DNA of 64,000 bases from Hyphomonadaceae bacterium (lineage in GTDB: Bacteria > Pseudomonadota > Alphaproteobacteria > Caulobacterales > Aquidulcibacteraceae): NCBI GenBank assembly GCA_023384105.1, contig JAHDXR010000003.1, forward strand, positions 62,001 through 126,000, in the 5' to 3' direction. The notes below the pieces were generated by a model. The model made no database searches. It saw nothing but the letters and a program-made list of their open reading frames with translations, and was not told the origin of the DNA. Positions 9,006 to 16,670 of the stretch are shown piece by piece; within the stretch, counting starts at the first letter, position 1; every line of letters begins with the position of its first letter. The translations under genes were made by a program, and so were the position numbers.

Positions 9006-10079
9006 CTACACAGGCAAGCCCTCGCCACCCGCCAGTCCCGAAGCGCTTTCCGACATTAGGGTGTTGACCCAACAGTGTGGATCACCGGCCAGTGGATCGC
9101 CGGAATAAGCGTAAGCGACCGCACGACACCCGCCGCAGGTTCTAAGGTGACTACACGAACCGCAATTGCCGGTGACGTGTCCTTGGCGATCGCGGAAGCG
9201 CTGAAGTAATTGGGAGGCGTCCCACAAATGGCGGAAGCCGTCGGCTGGGATGTTGCCGATCTCCGTCGGTAGGAACACGCACGGCGTAACTGTGCCATCG
9301 GGCATGATGCGCGCAATAAGACGGCCGGCTCCGCAGCCTACATACTTCCGTTGTTCTTCTTCGGTGACCAGCAGGCCAACTCTGCAGTCATGCCACATGA
9401 CTTCCATGCGGCCCTTGAATTCCTCGCGCGCCGCCACCCACTCGTCCAACACGGTGCGCAATTGGTGAGGCGCTAACGCGAGCTCGCGAGACCCGCGTCC
9501 GGCCGGGACGTATTCAGAAAGATTGACCGCATCGGCGCCCAGGCTTGCCGCAAGCTCAATGACGGAGCGCCCGTCACGCCAATTGATCGTTGTCGGTGTG
9601 AAGCCCACCACAACACGCACACCTTGTGCAACGAGCCGTTCGATCGCTGCAACTGCGCGTTCATAACACCCAGGAAGCTGGCGGAAATAATCGTGAGTTT
9701 CAGGACGATGGCTGTCGAGGCTGATGGTCACGCTCTTGACGCCCAGCGCCTTTAACCGCTCAGCGTTTCGATCGTTGATGCAGGACCCGTTGCTACCGAC
9801 ATTGACGCTCAACCCGCGACGCACTGCATGATCGACAAGGTCTGGCCAATGGCGATGCATCAAGGGCTCGCCGCCTGAGAAGGCAAGCACGAGAACGCCG
9901 GCATCCGCCAATTGATCGATCAGGTTGAGCGCGGACGGCAAATCCAATTCCGGCGAATGCACATCCGGTCCCGATGCCGAGTAACAATGAAAGCAACGTG
10001 CGTTGCAGTGGTGGGTGATCTCCCAGGCCACGTACAGCGGCGCTGCAAACTCCGTCACGCGCGGAACGCTGGCCTCCAC
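9006..10079 (-). CDS. radical SAM/SPASM domain protein (first enzyme of the cassette)
   Basis: The product has 357 residues. The radical SAM motif is C25-x3-C29-x2-C32 (ITHHCNARCFHCYSASG), followed by FSGGEPL for SAM binding. The SPASM part has YVGCGAGRL, DGTVTPCVFLP, then CGSC-x5-CGGC and a last Cys in GDPHCW. The GGCRAVAYAYSGD segment is close to the ending seen in NirJ, AhbD and mycofactocin MftC enzymes. About 35 percent of its residues seem shared with the neighbouring radical SAM protein, so an old duplication is possible. It follows the ABM-like gene by 12 bp and precedes the PqqD-like gene by 13 bp. An oxygen-labile enzyme fits the upstream FNR-type box. Confidence 0.9.
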   Translation of the reverse strand: MEASVPRVTEFAAPLYVAWEITHHCNARCFHCYSASGPDVHSPELDLPSALNLIDQLADAGVLVLAFSGGEPLMHRHWPDLVDHAVRRGLSVNVGSNGSCINDRNAERLKALGVKSVTISLDSHRPETHDYFRQLPGCYERAVAAIERLVAQGVRVVVGFTPTTINWRDGRSVIELAASLGADAVNLSEYVPAGRGSRELALAPHQLRTVLDEWVAAREEFKGRMEVMWHDCRVGLLVTEEEQRKYVGCGAGRLIARIMPDGTVTPCVFLPTEIGNIPADGFRHLWDASQLLQRFRDRQGHVTGNCGSCSHLRTCGGCRAVAYAYSGDPLAGDPHCWVNTLMSESASGLAGGEGLPV

Positions 10080-10091
10080 TGCCGCCTCCTC

Positions 10092-10403
10092 TTACATCTC
10101 CTCGCTCACATCCTCATAGGTTTCGACAATGACGTCTTGTGCGAGGGTTGCCCTCCAATCGCGGAGAAATGCTTGCATGCGGGGATCGATCGCCATGCGC
10201 TTTTCATCCGCGTTGAATGCGGCGACGGTCTCGTATTCGACGACTTCGACATACTGGGAAGGATCGTCGAGACTTCGCAGCAATCGAACACGCACACCAG
10301 GCAACGCCTCGTAATATGGCACGGCATTTCGCAAGAATGCGCCGAGCTCTTGGTGGTCGCCGGTGCGGGGCTTAATCCGCAGATGAATTGTTCGCTTAGC
10401 CAT
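10092..10403 (-). CDS. ferredoxin-fold ABM-like (antibiotic biosynthesis monooxygenase type) protein
   Basis: The product has 103 residues from the ATG at 10403, which has GGGAGG just upstream. An alternative GTG at 10433 would lie inside the proposed promoter. The sequence has the ABM/Dabb-type pattern: a basic beta-strand (RTIHLRIKP), a helix ending at NAVPYYEALPGVRVRLLRS, the strand YVEVVEYET and a closing helix (MQAFLRDWRATL). Such dimeric alpha+beta barrels include small heme- or quinol-oxidising proteins and many of unknown role. It is the first gene of the radical SAM operon. Confidence 0.7.
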   Translation of the reverse strand: MAKRTIHLRIKPRTGDHQELGAFLRNAVPYYEALPGVRVRLLRSLDDPSQYVEVVEYETVAAFNADEKRMAIDPRMQAFLRDWRATLAQDVIVETYEDVSEEM

Positions 10404-10415
10404 GACCTCCCTTTT

Positions 10416-10459
10416 ATTAATGAGCACATTCACCCCAACGCCAAGTTGATTCGGATCAA
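10416..10459 (-). promoter_or_regulatory. FNR/CRP-family box and promoter of the radical SAM operon
   Basis: TTGAT-TCGG-ATCAA at 10446-10459 is a perfect match to the FNR/FixK/DNR consensus TTGAT-N4-ATCAA. On the minus strand a weak -10 (ATTAAT, 10421-10416) lies so that the box centre is about 41-43 bp upstream of the expected transcript start, the class II activator spacing. The start of transcription would fall just before the GGGAGG of the first gene, giving a very short leader. Which regulator binds is unknown. Confidence 0.65.
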
Positions 10460-10807
10460 TCTCCTAGTTGTCCCGCGTACTCGGCCACAGTACAGAGATC
10501 GTTGGCTTCATATCGCGACCATTCTCCTTCTGGGTCCCGCGCTGAAGCGCAGCGGCTGCTCGTACCGCCTGTGCCTTATCGCAAGGGATGTAACGCTTTC
10601 AGAACACCGCTGAATTGATATCAATCCAGGCGAGATAAAAGACCAGAATCGGGCCGGCGCCGATGGTGCGGACGTGATCACATCCATCCAATCGTCGGGT
10701 TCGCGCTGTAACGGGACGGTCGGTGGGATGGGAGACGGCGGACCAGCGCCGAAAACCATGCCTCTTCTATCCCGTGCGTTGCTCGCAACGAAACCGCTGA
10801 GGTCGCC
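10460..10807. other. no recognisable gene
   Basis: About 350 bp between the FNR box and the recombinase relic hold no supportable gene. The only notable item is TTGATATCAA at 10615-10624, a palindrome that lacks the FNR spacer. Confidence 0.4.
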
Positions 10808-12012
10808 AACGTGCTCTTGTCCTTCGCCCAGTTCGAGCGCGAGGTCACCGCCGAGCGCATCCGCGACAAGATCACCGCCTCCAAGGCCAAGGGCATGTGG
10901 ATGGGCGGCACCCCGCCTCTGGGCTATGACGTCAAAGACCGCCACCTCATCGTAAAATAAGTCGGAAACCGAACGGGTCTGCTTCATCTTCCGCCGCTAT
11001 ATCGAACTGGGCTCGATCACAGCGCTCGCGGCGGACCTGCCGCGCCAGGGAATCCTCTCGAAAGGCTGGACCTCACGCACCGGGCGGCATCATCCGAGCT
11101 TCGAAATCATGCCCGGCGCGCTGGCCGTCATCCTCGCTAATCCGACCTATCGCGGGCTGATCGCCCATTGCGGCAAGACCTATCCCGGCCGGCACGAAGC
11201 CATTGTGGATGAAGAACTGTGGAACGCCGTGCAGGCGCATCGCCGCTCCATCAAAGCGCCCCTCAAACGAATGCGTCAGCATATCGACACGCCGTTGCTC
11301 GCAGGCCGCCTCCAAGATGATGCTGGCAACACGATGCGCGTTTGCCATGCCAGCAAGGGCAAACGCCGCTATCGCTATTATGTATCCGCCGCCGTGCTTG
11401 ATGGCGATGGGACGCCGGGCAGCCTCCCGCGGATCTCGGCGGGCGTGCTCGATCGCGTCGTGCTGGACATGGCCGCGCCCCTGCTCGCGTCACATTGGCG
11501 CAACAGCGAAAACAGCCCATCGCGCATCGATTCAGCGCTCATCCGCGTCGAGGTTTCCGCCACAAAGCTGCGCCTCACACTCAAATCCAACGCCGTGGAC
11601 GAATGCGCGGCCTCCGACACTACGCTGAACCCAATCCGCACCGGCGATGAGATCATGTTTGAACAATCCATGGCGTTGGCGCGGCCACGCAACGCCACGA
11701 CCATCATCGGCGGCGAGCACAAACACAACCGCATCGACCGTAAACTGGTCCGCGCCATCGCCTTGGCGCGATCCTGGGCTGATAAACTGGAATCCGGCGC
11801 CGTGCGCTCGGTGGTCGATCTGGCGGCGGCGCAGAAGCGGTGCATCCATTACACCAATCGCCTCTTGCCCTTGGCGTATCTCGCGCCCGATCTCGTCGAG
11901 ATGATTCGGGCCGGGCGCCAACCACGCACGCTCACCGTGTCTGCGCTGACGGCCAAACCCTCTGCCGCTGGATTGGAGCGCCCAGCGCGTCGTTTTCCGC
12001 GGCTTCGCCTAA
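10808..12012 (+). pseudogene. large serine recombinase, truncated and frameshifted
   Basis: The relic begins inside the resolvase domain at NVLLSFAQFEREVTAERIRD and continues KGMWMGGTPPLGYD, then hits a stop near 10959. One frame over, the recombinase domain resumes (ERVCFIFRRYIELGS, NPTYRGLIAHCGKTYPGRHEAI, a degenerate zinc-beta-ribbon around CHASKGKRRYRYYVS). Near 11955-12012 a further frame change is needed to reach the usual end (LDWSAQRVVF). The catalytic serine part of the N-terminus is absent. It marks an older mobile element beside the tRNA-Val-type element. Confidence 0.75.
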
Positions 12013-12257
12013 GACCTGTTGGACTTCGACGCCGCGCAGTCATCTTGCGAACTGAACTCCGCGCATCCGGCGCGCAGCAAACGCCGCAAAATAGCTACTT
12101 TTCGAACGCGCTCAGAGACACGCGCGCGCAAACGCGCAAAGCGCCTTTATTTATCCGCGTTTTCCACTGTCTCTGCATGCACTGCGGGCTGATTTCTCGC
12201 CATTCTTCCGCAGCTTGCAACACTTCGTAAGCCATTGATATGGAATGGGAAAATCGG

Positions 12258-12302
12258 TGGTGGGCGCGACAGGGATCGAACCTGTGACCCCTACGATGTC
12301 AA
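12258..12302 (-). repeat. left attachment site (tRNA-Val 3' half)
   Basis: These 45 bp are identical to 46117-46161 at the complete tRNA-Val. Identity starts at the CCA end and stops two bases past the anticodon, which is the usual crossover region for tyrosine integrases using tRNA genes. The 5' half of a tRNA is not present here, so this copy is not a functional gene. Confidence 0.85.
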
Positions 12303-12433
12303 AGGCCTTCAGGTAGTTTTCCACAGCATGCCGCAACTCGTCAGAGCTTGCTTATCCATCTGCTTTCTCTGAATATTTTTGACATTCGGCGTCGTCACGC
12401 AGTAGCGTGAATTGGCGGCGAATTCTCTTCATT

Positions 12434-12481
12434 TGCTGCCCCTGTGCTGCCCAGGAATCCGTTACGGAATTTGCTGCCCAG
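12434..12481 (+). repeat. TGCTGCCC repeats, candidate integrase arm sites (left)
   Basis: TGCTGCCCCT (12434-12443), TGCTGCCCAG (12445-12454) and TGCTGCCCAG (12472-12481) lie between the left attachment site and the integrase start. Two more copies lie next to the tRNA at the other end. Short direct repeats flanking both att sites are what arm-type integrase binding sites look like. That role is inferred. Confidence 0.5.
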
Positions 12482-12542
12482 CGCGGGTTTTCGGTCTCGG
12501 CAAAAGCGCTCGAAACGCAGCATAACGTGGGGAATCTCGGCC

Positions 12543-13781
12543 ATGCCGCGCATCACGAAACGACTGGTCGACTCCATCCGGCCCGACCCCAATGGCGGCG
12601 AAATTAGAATATGGGATGACGAGCTGAAAGGCTTTGCGCTGCGTGTTCGCGCATCTGGGCTGAAGACCTATCAGGTCTTTTATCGTAACGGTCGAAATCA
12701 GCGCTGGAGCACGATTGGCAAGCACGGTTCGCCGTGGACGCCAGAGAAGGCCCGCGAGCGTGCGGCCGAGATGCTCCGTGAAGTAACGCTCGGCGAGGAT
12801 CCCCACGTCCAGAAGCTGCGCCGACGCAAGGATATGACGGTGGCCCAATTGATCGATGCCTATCTGGAGCAAGGTCCTATCGACAAGCCAAACAAGCGCG
12901 CCTCGACCTGGAAGATCGACCGCTCGAACCTCGATCGTCATGTCAAGCCGCTGCTCGGCAAGGTGCAACTCTGCCACCTCACTCCGAAGGACATCGCCGC
13001 GTTTCAGCGCGATGTCGCCGTTGGCAAGAGCTTCGTCGACATGAAAACGGTCAAGCGCGGCCGAGTGATCGTGCGCGGCGGCACAGGCACGGCGCGACGC
13101 AGCGTCGAGACGCTGGCGACCATGCTCAATTGGGCGCGCAAGCGCGGCTTGATGCGTGAAAATCCAGCAAGCCAAGTCGAGAAGTATAAATCCGAGCCCA
13201 AGGAGCGCTTCTTAACCGAGGCCGAGATGCTGAGGCTGTTCGAGGCCCTTGAAGCGATGGTCAAGGAACGCCGGCTCAACCCGCTGCACGCCTCGGCCAT
13301 TCGCCTTCTGGCGCTGACAGGATGTCGCAAAGGCGAGATCGTCGGCCTGCGCTGGAGCGAGATCGACTGGGAGCGCTCCATGATCTCGCTGCCGATGCTG
13401 CGCTCCAAGAACGGCGCCAAGCGGATTCCGATCAGCAGCGCCGCTATCGAAGAGCTGCGGAAACTGGCGCGGACGGACGATCAGGTGTTTCCATCAGGCA
13501 AGCCCGGCGAAAGCTCGCACATCGTCGGTGTTCAACGCTCCTGGGAAAAAGTCCGCACGCGAGCGAAGCTTCCTGGCGTGCGCCTTCACGATTTGCGCCA
13601 TACGTTCGCGTCGATGGCAGTTGACGCCGGCGAGAGCCTCTATGTTGTGCAGAAAGCGCTCGGCCATAAACGCGCCTCCACTACGGAGCGCTACGCACAC
13701 CTCCGTGACGATCCCGTCCGCGCTATGGTAGAGCGGCTCGGAAACCGGATCAGTGGGCCCAAAGACGCCAACGCCGCATAG
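12543..13781 (+). CDS. tyrosine integrase (DUF4102/P4 type)
   Basis: The product has 412 residues from the ATG at 12543 (MPRITKRLVDSI), the usual start of the DUF4102 arm-binding domain. The open frame extends to 12444, but that part overlaps the TGCTGCCC repeats. After the arm domain (to about residue 90) and the core-binding domain (about 100-200) come the catalytic residues: Arg in LTGCRKGEIVGLRW near 260, HDLRH near 347, and LGHKRASTTERYAH near 373-384 with the nucleophilic Tyr. All appear intact. It catalyses site-specific recombination at the neighbouring tRNA-Val sequence. Confidence 0.93.
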   Translation: MPRITKRLVDSIRPDPNGGEIRIWDDELKGFALRVRASGLKTYQVFYRNGRNQRWSTIGKHGSPWTPEKARERAAEMLREVTLGEDPHVQKLRRRKDMTVAQLIDAYLEQGPIDKPNKRASTWKIDRSNLDRHVKPLLGKVQLCHLTPKDIAAFQRDVAVGKSFVDMKTVKRGRVIVRGGTGTARRSVETLATMLNWARKRGLMRENPASQVEKYKSEPKERFLTEAEMLRLFEALEAMVKERRLNPLHASAIRLLALTGCRKGEIVGLRWSEIDWERSMISLPMLRSKNGAKRIPISSAAIEELRKLARTDDQVFPSGKPGESSHIVGVQRSWEKVRTRAKLPGVRLHDLRHTFASMAVDAGESLYVVQKALGHKRASTTERYAHLRDDPVRAMVERLGNRISGPKDANAA

Positions 13782-13955
13782 CTTGGCGGCACGCCGACCG
13801 TATCTTCCCATTATCCGTGCACGACGCCCCGCAGGCAGTCATGCACTCCCTTTTAGACACCCCTCGTTTAGACGCCCCTCGTCACCGCGACGCCTCGTGG
13901 ACGGACGGCACGCGCGGGCTTCGCCATCCTCCAAGGTTCGTGAGAGATCGGCTTC

Positions 13956-13993
13956 GCCAGGAAGCGGATCGATGCTTCGATCCGCTTCCTGGC
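13956..13993. repeat. perfect 17-bp inverted repeat with a 4-base loop
   Basis: GCCAGGAAGCGGATCGA (13956-13972) and its exact reverse complement (13977-13993) are separated by TGCT. There is no T-run on either side, so it is not a classical intrinsic terminator, although it lies between the convergent integrase and secreted-protein genes. The remainder of the 310-bp gap (13782-14095) holds nothing else I can identify. Confidence 0.8.
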
Positions 13994-14095
13994 ACACGGC
14001 GACGGACGGCTGCGCGTGTCAATCCCCAAAGCCCGGAGGGGCGAGTGCGAAGCGCGAGCGGTGTTGACGCGCGCGGACGGCCGGCGCACCGCGCT

Positions 14096-14605
14096 TCAGG
14101 CCTTACGCGCGAGCAGTAGCGCCAGCTGTTCGCAGCCATCCTGCACCAGCGCATAGACGTAGTCGTCGTTCCAATCATATGGCCCCTGGATACGCACGCC
14201 GAGCCTGATCTTGGCGAGCGCACCTTCAGCGCTGATCGGACGCAGCACCACGATGCGTCCCGCTTCACGGTCGAGCTTCTTGCGTGACGCCTTGATCTTC
14301 CGGTCCAGCACACGCATCGCCCGCGCCTCGGTCATGCCGCTGCGTATACCGCGGTCCACGCTGATGTTCATTGCCTTCACCTTGGCGAAGAGCGCAGTTT
14401 CATAGTCCTGCCATTCCCGGATCAGCGCCTCGCGCGCATCGTACGCTGCCATCCACGCCGCCACCTTGGCGATGATCGGATCGGGCTTTGCGGCGTTTGC
14501 ACGCGGCGCTGGCGGCTTCGCCGGTGCCGCCTGCGCAGCGCCGCTCAGCACGAGCGGCGCAGCCGCCGCGCCGGCGATCACGTTGCGACGGGAGAGTTTT
14601 GACAT
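14096..14605 (-). CDS. hypothetical secreted protein with Tat-like signal
   Basis: The product has 169 residues from the ATG at 14605. A frame to 14665 adds residues before the signal. The N-terminus MSKLSRRNVIAGAAAAPLVL resembles a twin-arginine signal peptide (S-R-R-N-V, hydrophobic stretch, AQA cleavage). The mature part has helical segments with many charged residues (EALIREWQDYETALFAKVKA) and no recognised domain. It lies in the mobilisation end of the element. I do not know its function. Confidence 0.65.
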   Translation of the reverse strand: MSKLSRRNVIAGAAAAPLVLSGAAQAAPAKPPAPRANAAKPDPIIAKVAAWMAAYDAREALIREWQDYETALFAKVKAMNISVDRGIRSGMTEARAMRVLDRKIKASRKKLDREAGRIVVLRPISAEGALAKIRLGVRIQGPYDWNDDYVYALVQDGCEQLALLLARKA

Positions 14606-14684
14606 GGGCGCGCCTCCGGCTCGACGCGACAGCGCGCATGCGCTCGGGGTGGCCCGAGTCGCCAAATCCTGTTACGGCTGTCTT

Positions 14685-14757
14685 GACACCTGGAGGGTAA
14701 GTATCGCCCGCCCAGGTGTCAACACGTCACGTGTCTGTTTTGTTGCCTGAGGTGTCA
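14685..14757 (+). promoter_or_regulatory. nested dyads upstream of the XRE gene, candidate autoregulatory operators
   Basis: GACACCTGG (14685-14693) and CCAGGTGTC (14712-14720) are exact inverted copies. ACACGT-C-ACGTGT (14722-14734) is a second perfect dyad, and a further AGGTGTCAA (14749-14757) abuts the start codon. The half-site AGGTGTC thus occurs three times in 73 bp directly before an XRE regulator gene. Confidence 0.55.
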
Positions 14758-15000
14758 ATGCTCACTGCTGAGCAGATCAGGGCCGCGCGCGCCATGCTAC
14801 GCCTGGAGCAGTCCGAGCTGGCCGCAGCGGCGGGCGTTTCAGTGGAGACGGTCAAGCGTCTGGAAGGTCAGGACGGCCCGCTGCTCACCGGCCGCGCGGC
14901 CACAATCGATGCGATCGAGAAGGCGCTGATCAAGGCCGGCGTCGAGTTCACCAACGGCGACGAGCCAGGGGTTAAGCTGCGCGCAAAGCGCAAGCGCTAG
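14758..15000 (+). CDS. XRE family HTH regulator
   Basis: The product has 80 residues. The ATG at 14758 gives MLTAEQIRAARAMLRLEQ, then SELAAAAGVSVETVKRLE, a complete small XRE domain with the recognition helix at about residues 29-38. The following GRAATIDAIEKALIKAGVEF is the typical ending of this short family. An upstream in-frame ATG at 14716 would place the dyads inside the gene and is less likely. It probably regulates itself or element functions. Confidence 0.8.
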   Translation: MLTAEQIRAARAMLRLEQSELAAAAGVSVETVKRLEGQDGPLLTGRAATIDAIEKALIKAGVEFTNGDEPGVKLRAKRKR

Positions 15001-15064
15001 GCCCGCGCGTACCAGCGCATTCCAAGCTAACATCATTCGCTGGCTGCGTTTCGCAGCGCCGATA

Positions 15065-15385
15065 TTAGGAAGCTCGGCGGCGAGCCGCGCGCGCCCGCGT
15101 TCCCGCGCCGCCACGTGCAATTTTCATTTCGACGTGCAGCCCCGCTGCAGAGGCCATGTTGACCAGCATATCGATGCTGAACAGGTCGATCTTGCCGCGC
15201 ACCAGGTCCGAGATGCGCGGCTGCGTCACGCCAAAGAGCTTCGCGGCCTGGGCCTGGCTCAGACTTTTGCGCTCGATGTAGTCGCGCACCGCAATCATTA
15301 GCCGCGAACGCAGCTTCATGTTCTCGGCCTCGACGGCGTCGTCCTCGATGGCGTCCCAGACACTGGCAAAACGCTTGCGGTTCAT
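15065..15385 (-). CDS. HigA-like XRE antitoxin
   Basis: The product has 106 residues. Its first codons overlap the toxin stop by 4 bp (ATGA). It starts FASVWDAIEDDAVEAENMKL and then has an HTH (SLSQAQAAKLFGVTQPRISD) and DLFSIDMLVNMASAAGLHV. These are standard for the antitoxins encoded after RelE/HigB-type toxins. It should neutralise the toxin and repress the pair. Confidence 0.85.
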   Translation of the reverse strand: MNRKRFASVWDAIEDDAVEAENMKLRSRLMIAVRDYIERKSLSQAQAAKLFGVTQPRISDLVRGKIDLFSIDMLVNMASAAGLHVEMKIARGGAGTRARAARRRAS

Positions 15386-15723
15386 GATCTGAGTTCCTTG
15401 ACTAGCTCTTTGTACCGTTTGGCGGCCAAGTCCACATCTTCGCGGTTCGTCTTCTGCGACTTCTTCTGAAAGCAGTGCAAAACGAAAATTGCGTCCGCGA
15501 ACTTCGCAACGTAGAGCACTCGAAACGCTCCGTCAGCGGCGCGTATGCGTATCTCCCGCACGCCCGCGCCAATGCCCTTCATCGGCTTCCAGTCGTCCGG
15601 GTCGCAGCCCCGCTGGACGCGATCGAGCTGGTAGCCTGCCTCACGCCGCGCCGCCTCCGGGAAGGCGCGAAGGTCTGCGAGCGCGCTGCCGCAGAACTCA
15701 ACCGGCTTTACCGTTCCGGGCAC
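15382..15723 (-). CDS. HigB/RelE-family toxin (Gp49-like)
   Basis: The product has 113 residues from a GTG at 15723 with GAGGCGAG upstream. The motifs KPVEFCGSALADLRAFP, GAGVREIRIRAADGAFRVLY, and FVLHCFQKKSQKT are those of the phage Gp49/HigB branch of RelE/ParE toxins, ribosome-dependent mRNA interferases in characterised members. It is the first gene of the pair and ends in a 4-bp overlap with the antitoxin, the HigBA order. It probably stabilises the element. Confidence 0.87.
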   Translation of the reverse strand: MPGTVKPVEFCGSALADLRAFPEAARREAGYQLDRVQRGCDPDDWKPMKGIGAGVREIRIRAADGAFRVLYVAKFADAIFVLHCFQKKSQKTNREDVDLAAKRYKELVKELRS

Positions 15724-15731
15724 GCTCGCCT

Positions 15732-15768
15732 CATATATAAAGTTTTGTATGGAACCGCAAGGGGTTCC
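15732..15768 (-). promoter_or_regulatory. promoter and dyad of the toxin-antitoxin pair
   Basis: On the minus strand TTGCGG and TATATG spaced by 17 bp precede the toxin start, and GGAACC-N6-GGTTCC (15751-15768) overlaps the -35 region. The dyad is a plausible operator for the antitoxin. It also lies right after the stop of the upstream excisionase-like gene (15769). Confidence 0.5.
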
Positions 15769-15981
15769 TTACGTTGATTCCCGGCCGTATTCGCTAGTGG
15801 AGCCGTGCAAGCGCTTCTGAGCCCATTCGTCGAGCACGTGTTCGATGTAGCGCACCAGGCGAGGCCCATATTTGACGAAGGGCGGGCCCTCGCCGGTGAC
15901 GCGCCAGCGGTTCAGTGTGTGCTTGGATATCTTGAGCCGCGCGGCGGCTTCCTCGACAGTGAGCAGCGTTTCGGTAGCCAT
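15769..15981 (-). CDS. AlpA/excisionase-like HTH protein
   Basis: The product has 70 residues, with GAAGGAGAG upstream of the ATG at 15981. LLTVEEAAARLKISKHTLNR is the winged-helix start of MerR-like excisionase (HTH_17) proteins, followed by PPFVKYGPRLVRYIEHVLDEW. These small proteins act as excisionases or activators of integrase genes on integrated elements. It lies upstream of the toxin-antitoxin genes on the same strand. Confidence 0.8.
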   Translation of the reverse strand: MATETLLTVEEAAARLKISKHTLNRWRVTGEGPPFVKYGPRLVRYIEHVLDEWAQKRLHGSTSEYGREST

Positions 15982-16258
15982 GAGCGGCTCTCCTTCAGTG
16001 GTGCGCGAGCGCGTCGCGCAACGTCTCGACTGGCAAAGGAGAACTCAGAGAGCTTGCGCCCACCACGTGTTTCTGCCGCTGTTTGAAAACCCATTTTGGG
16101 TGCGAATCAGTGCGGCGTTTCCGGGCGTTGCCCGATGTAGATCAGGCTGTCTCAGCAAAGCCCTGGACATCCGCCGATAGCCGCCAATGTCCCGCATTGG
16201 CCCAACGTCATAATTCGCGTCCCAGATGAAAACTGCTCGAACACTGCAGCGCCGCTTT

Positions 16259-16621
16259 TCAGCGTTTGCCGCTATTGTCGTCGAGAAACTGCTCGAGATC
16301 GGCGGGTCTATAACCGATCAGCCGCGCACCGCGCATGGTCCAGCGCGGCCCAATCTTCTTGGCTCGCCATAGTTTCAGCGTCGAGACCGACACCCCCAGA
16401 TATTGCGCCGCCTCTCGCGGATTGAGCACTACCGATCGCTGCGGCGTCGCCAGCGCCGCCGGCTGGACGCGCGTGCGCTTAGGTGCGCGAACCGTTCGCG
16501 CCGCTGTTCTCTCACGTGATGCAGGCGCTGGGTCGAGCGCGTCGAACAAGCCCAATTGGCCTGGAGCGCTGCCGCTCCTCCTGGGGGAATTCTTGCTACG
16601 GCGCCGGGCCATCATGCTCAT
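16259..16621 (-). CDS. HTH_17 domain protein of mobile elements
   Basis: The product has up to 120 residues; three alternative ATG codons lie within the first four positions. The N-terminal half is basic and disordered-looking, with QLGLFDALDP near residue 22. The C-terminal half is an excisionase-type HTH: VVLNPREAAQYLGVSVSTLK, then WRAKKIGPRWTMRGARLIGY and ADLEQFLDD. It lies 50 bp downstream of the relaxase gene and probably belongs to its operon. Confidence 0.75.
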   Translation of the reverse strand: MSMMARRRSKNSPRRSGSAPGQLGLFDALDPAPASRERTAARTVRAPKRTRVQPAALATPQRSVVLNPREAAQYLGVSVSTLKLWRAKKIGPRWTMRGARLIGYRPADLEQFLDDNSGKR

Positions 16622-16670
16622 CCATCATGATCGTGGAGCGACCATCGCAGCAAGCGCGGGGCCAGCTGCG

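Noticed and set aside
10615..10624. TTGATATCAA as a second FNR site
   Set aside because: It lacks the four-base spacer of FNR/CRP boxes and has no suitable promoter spacing.
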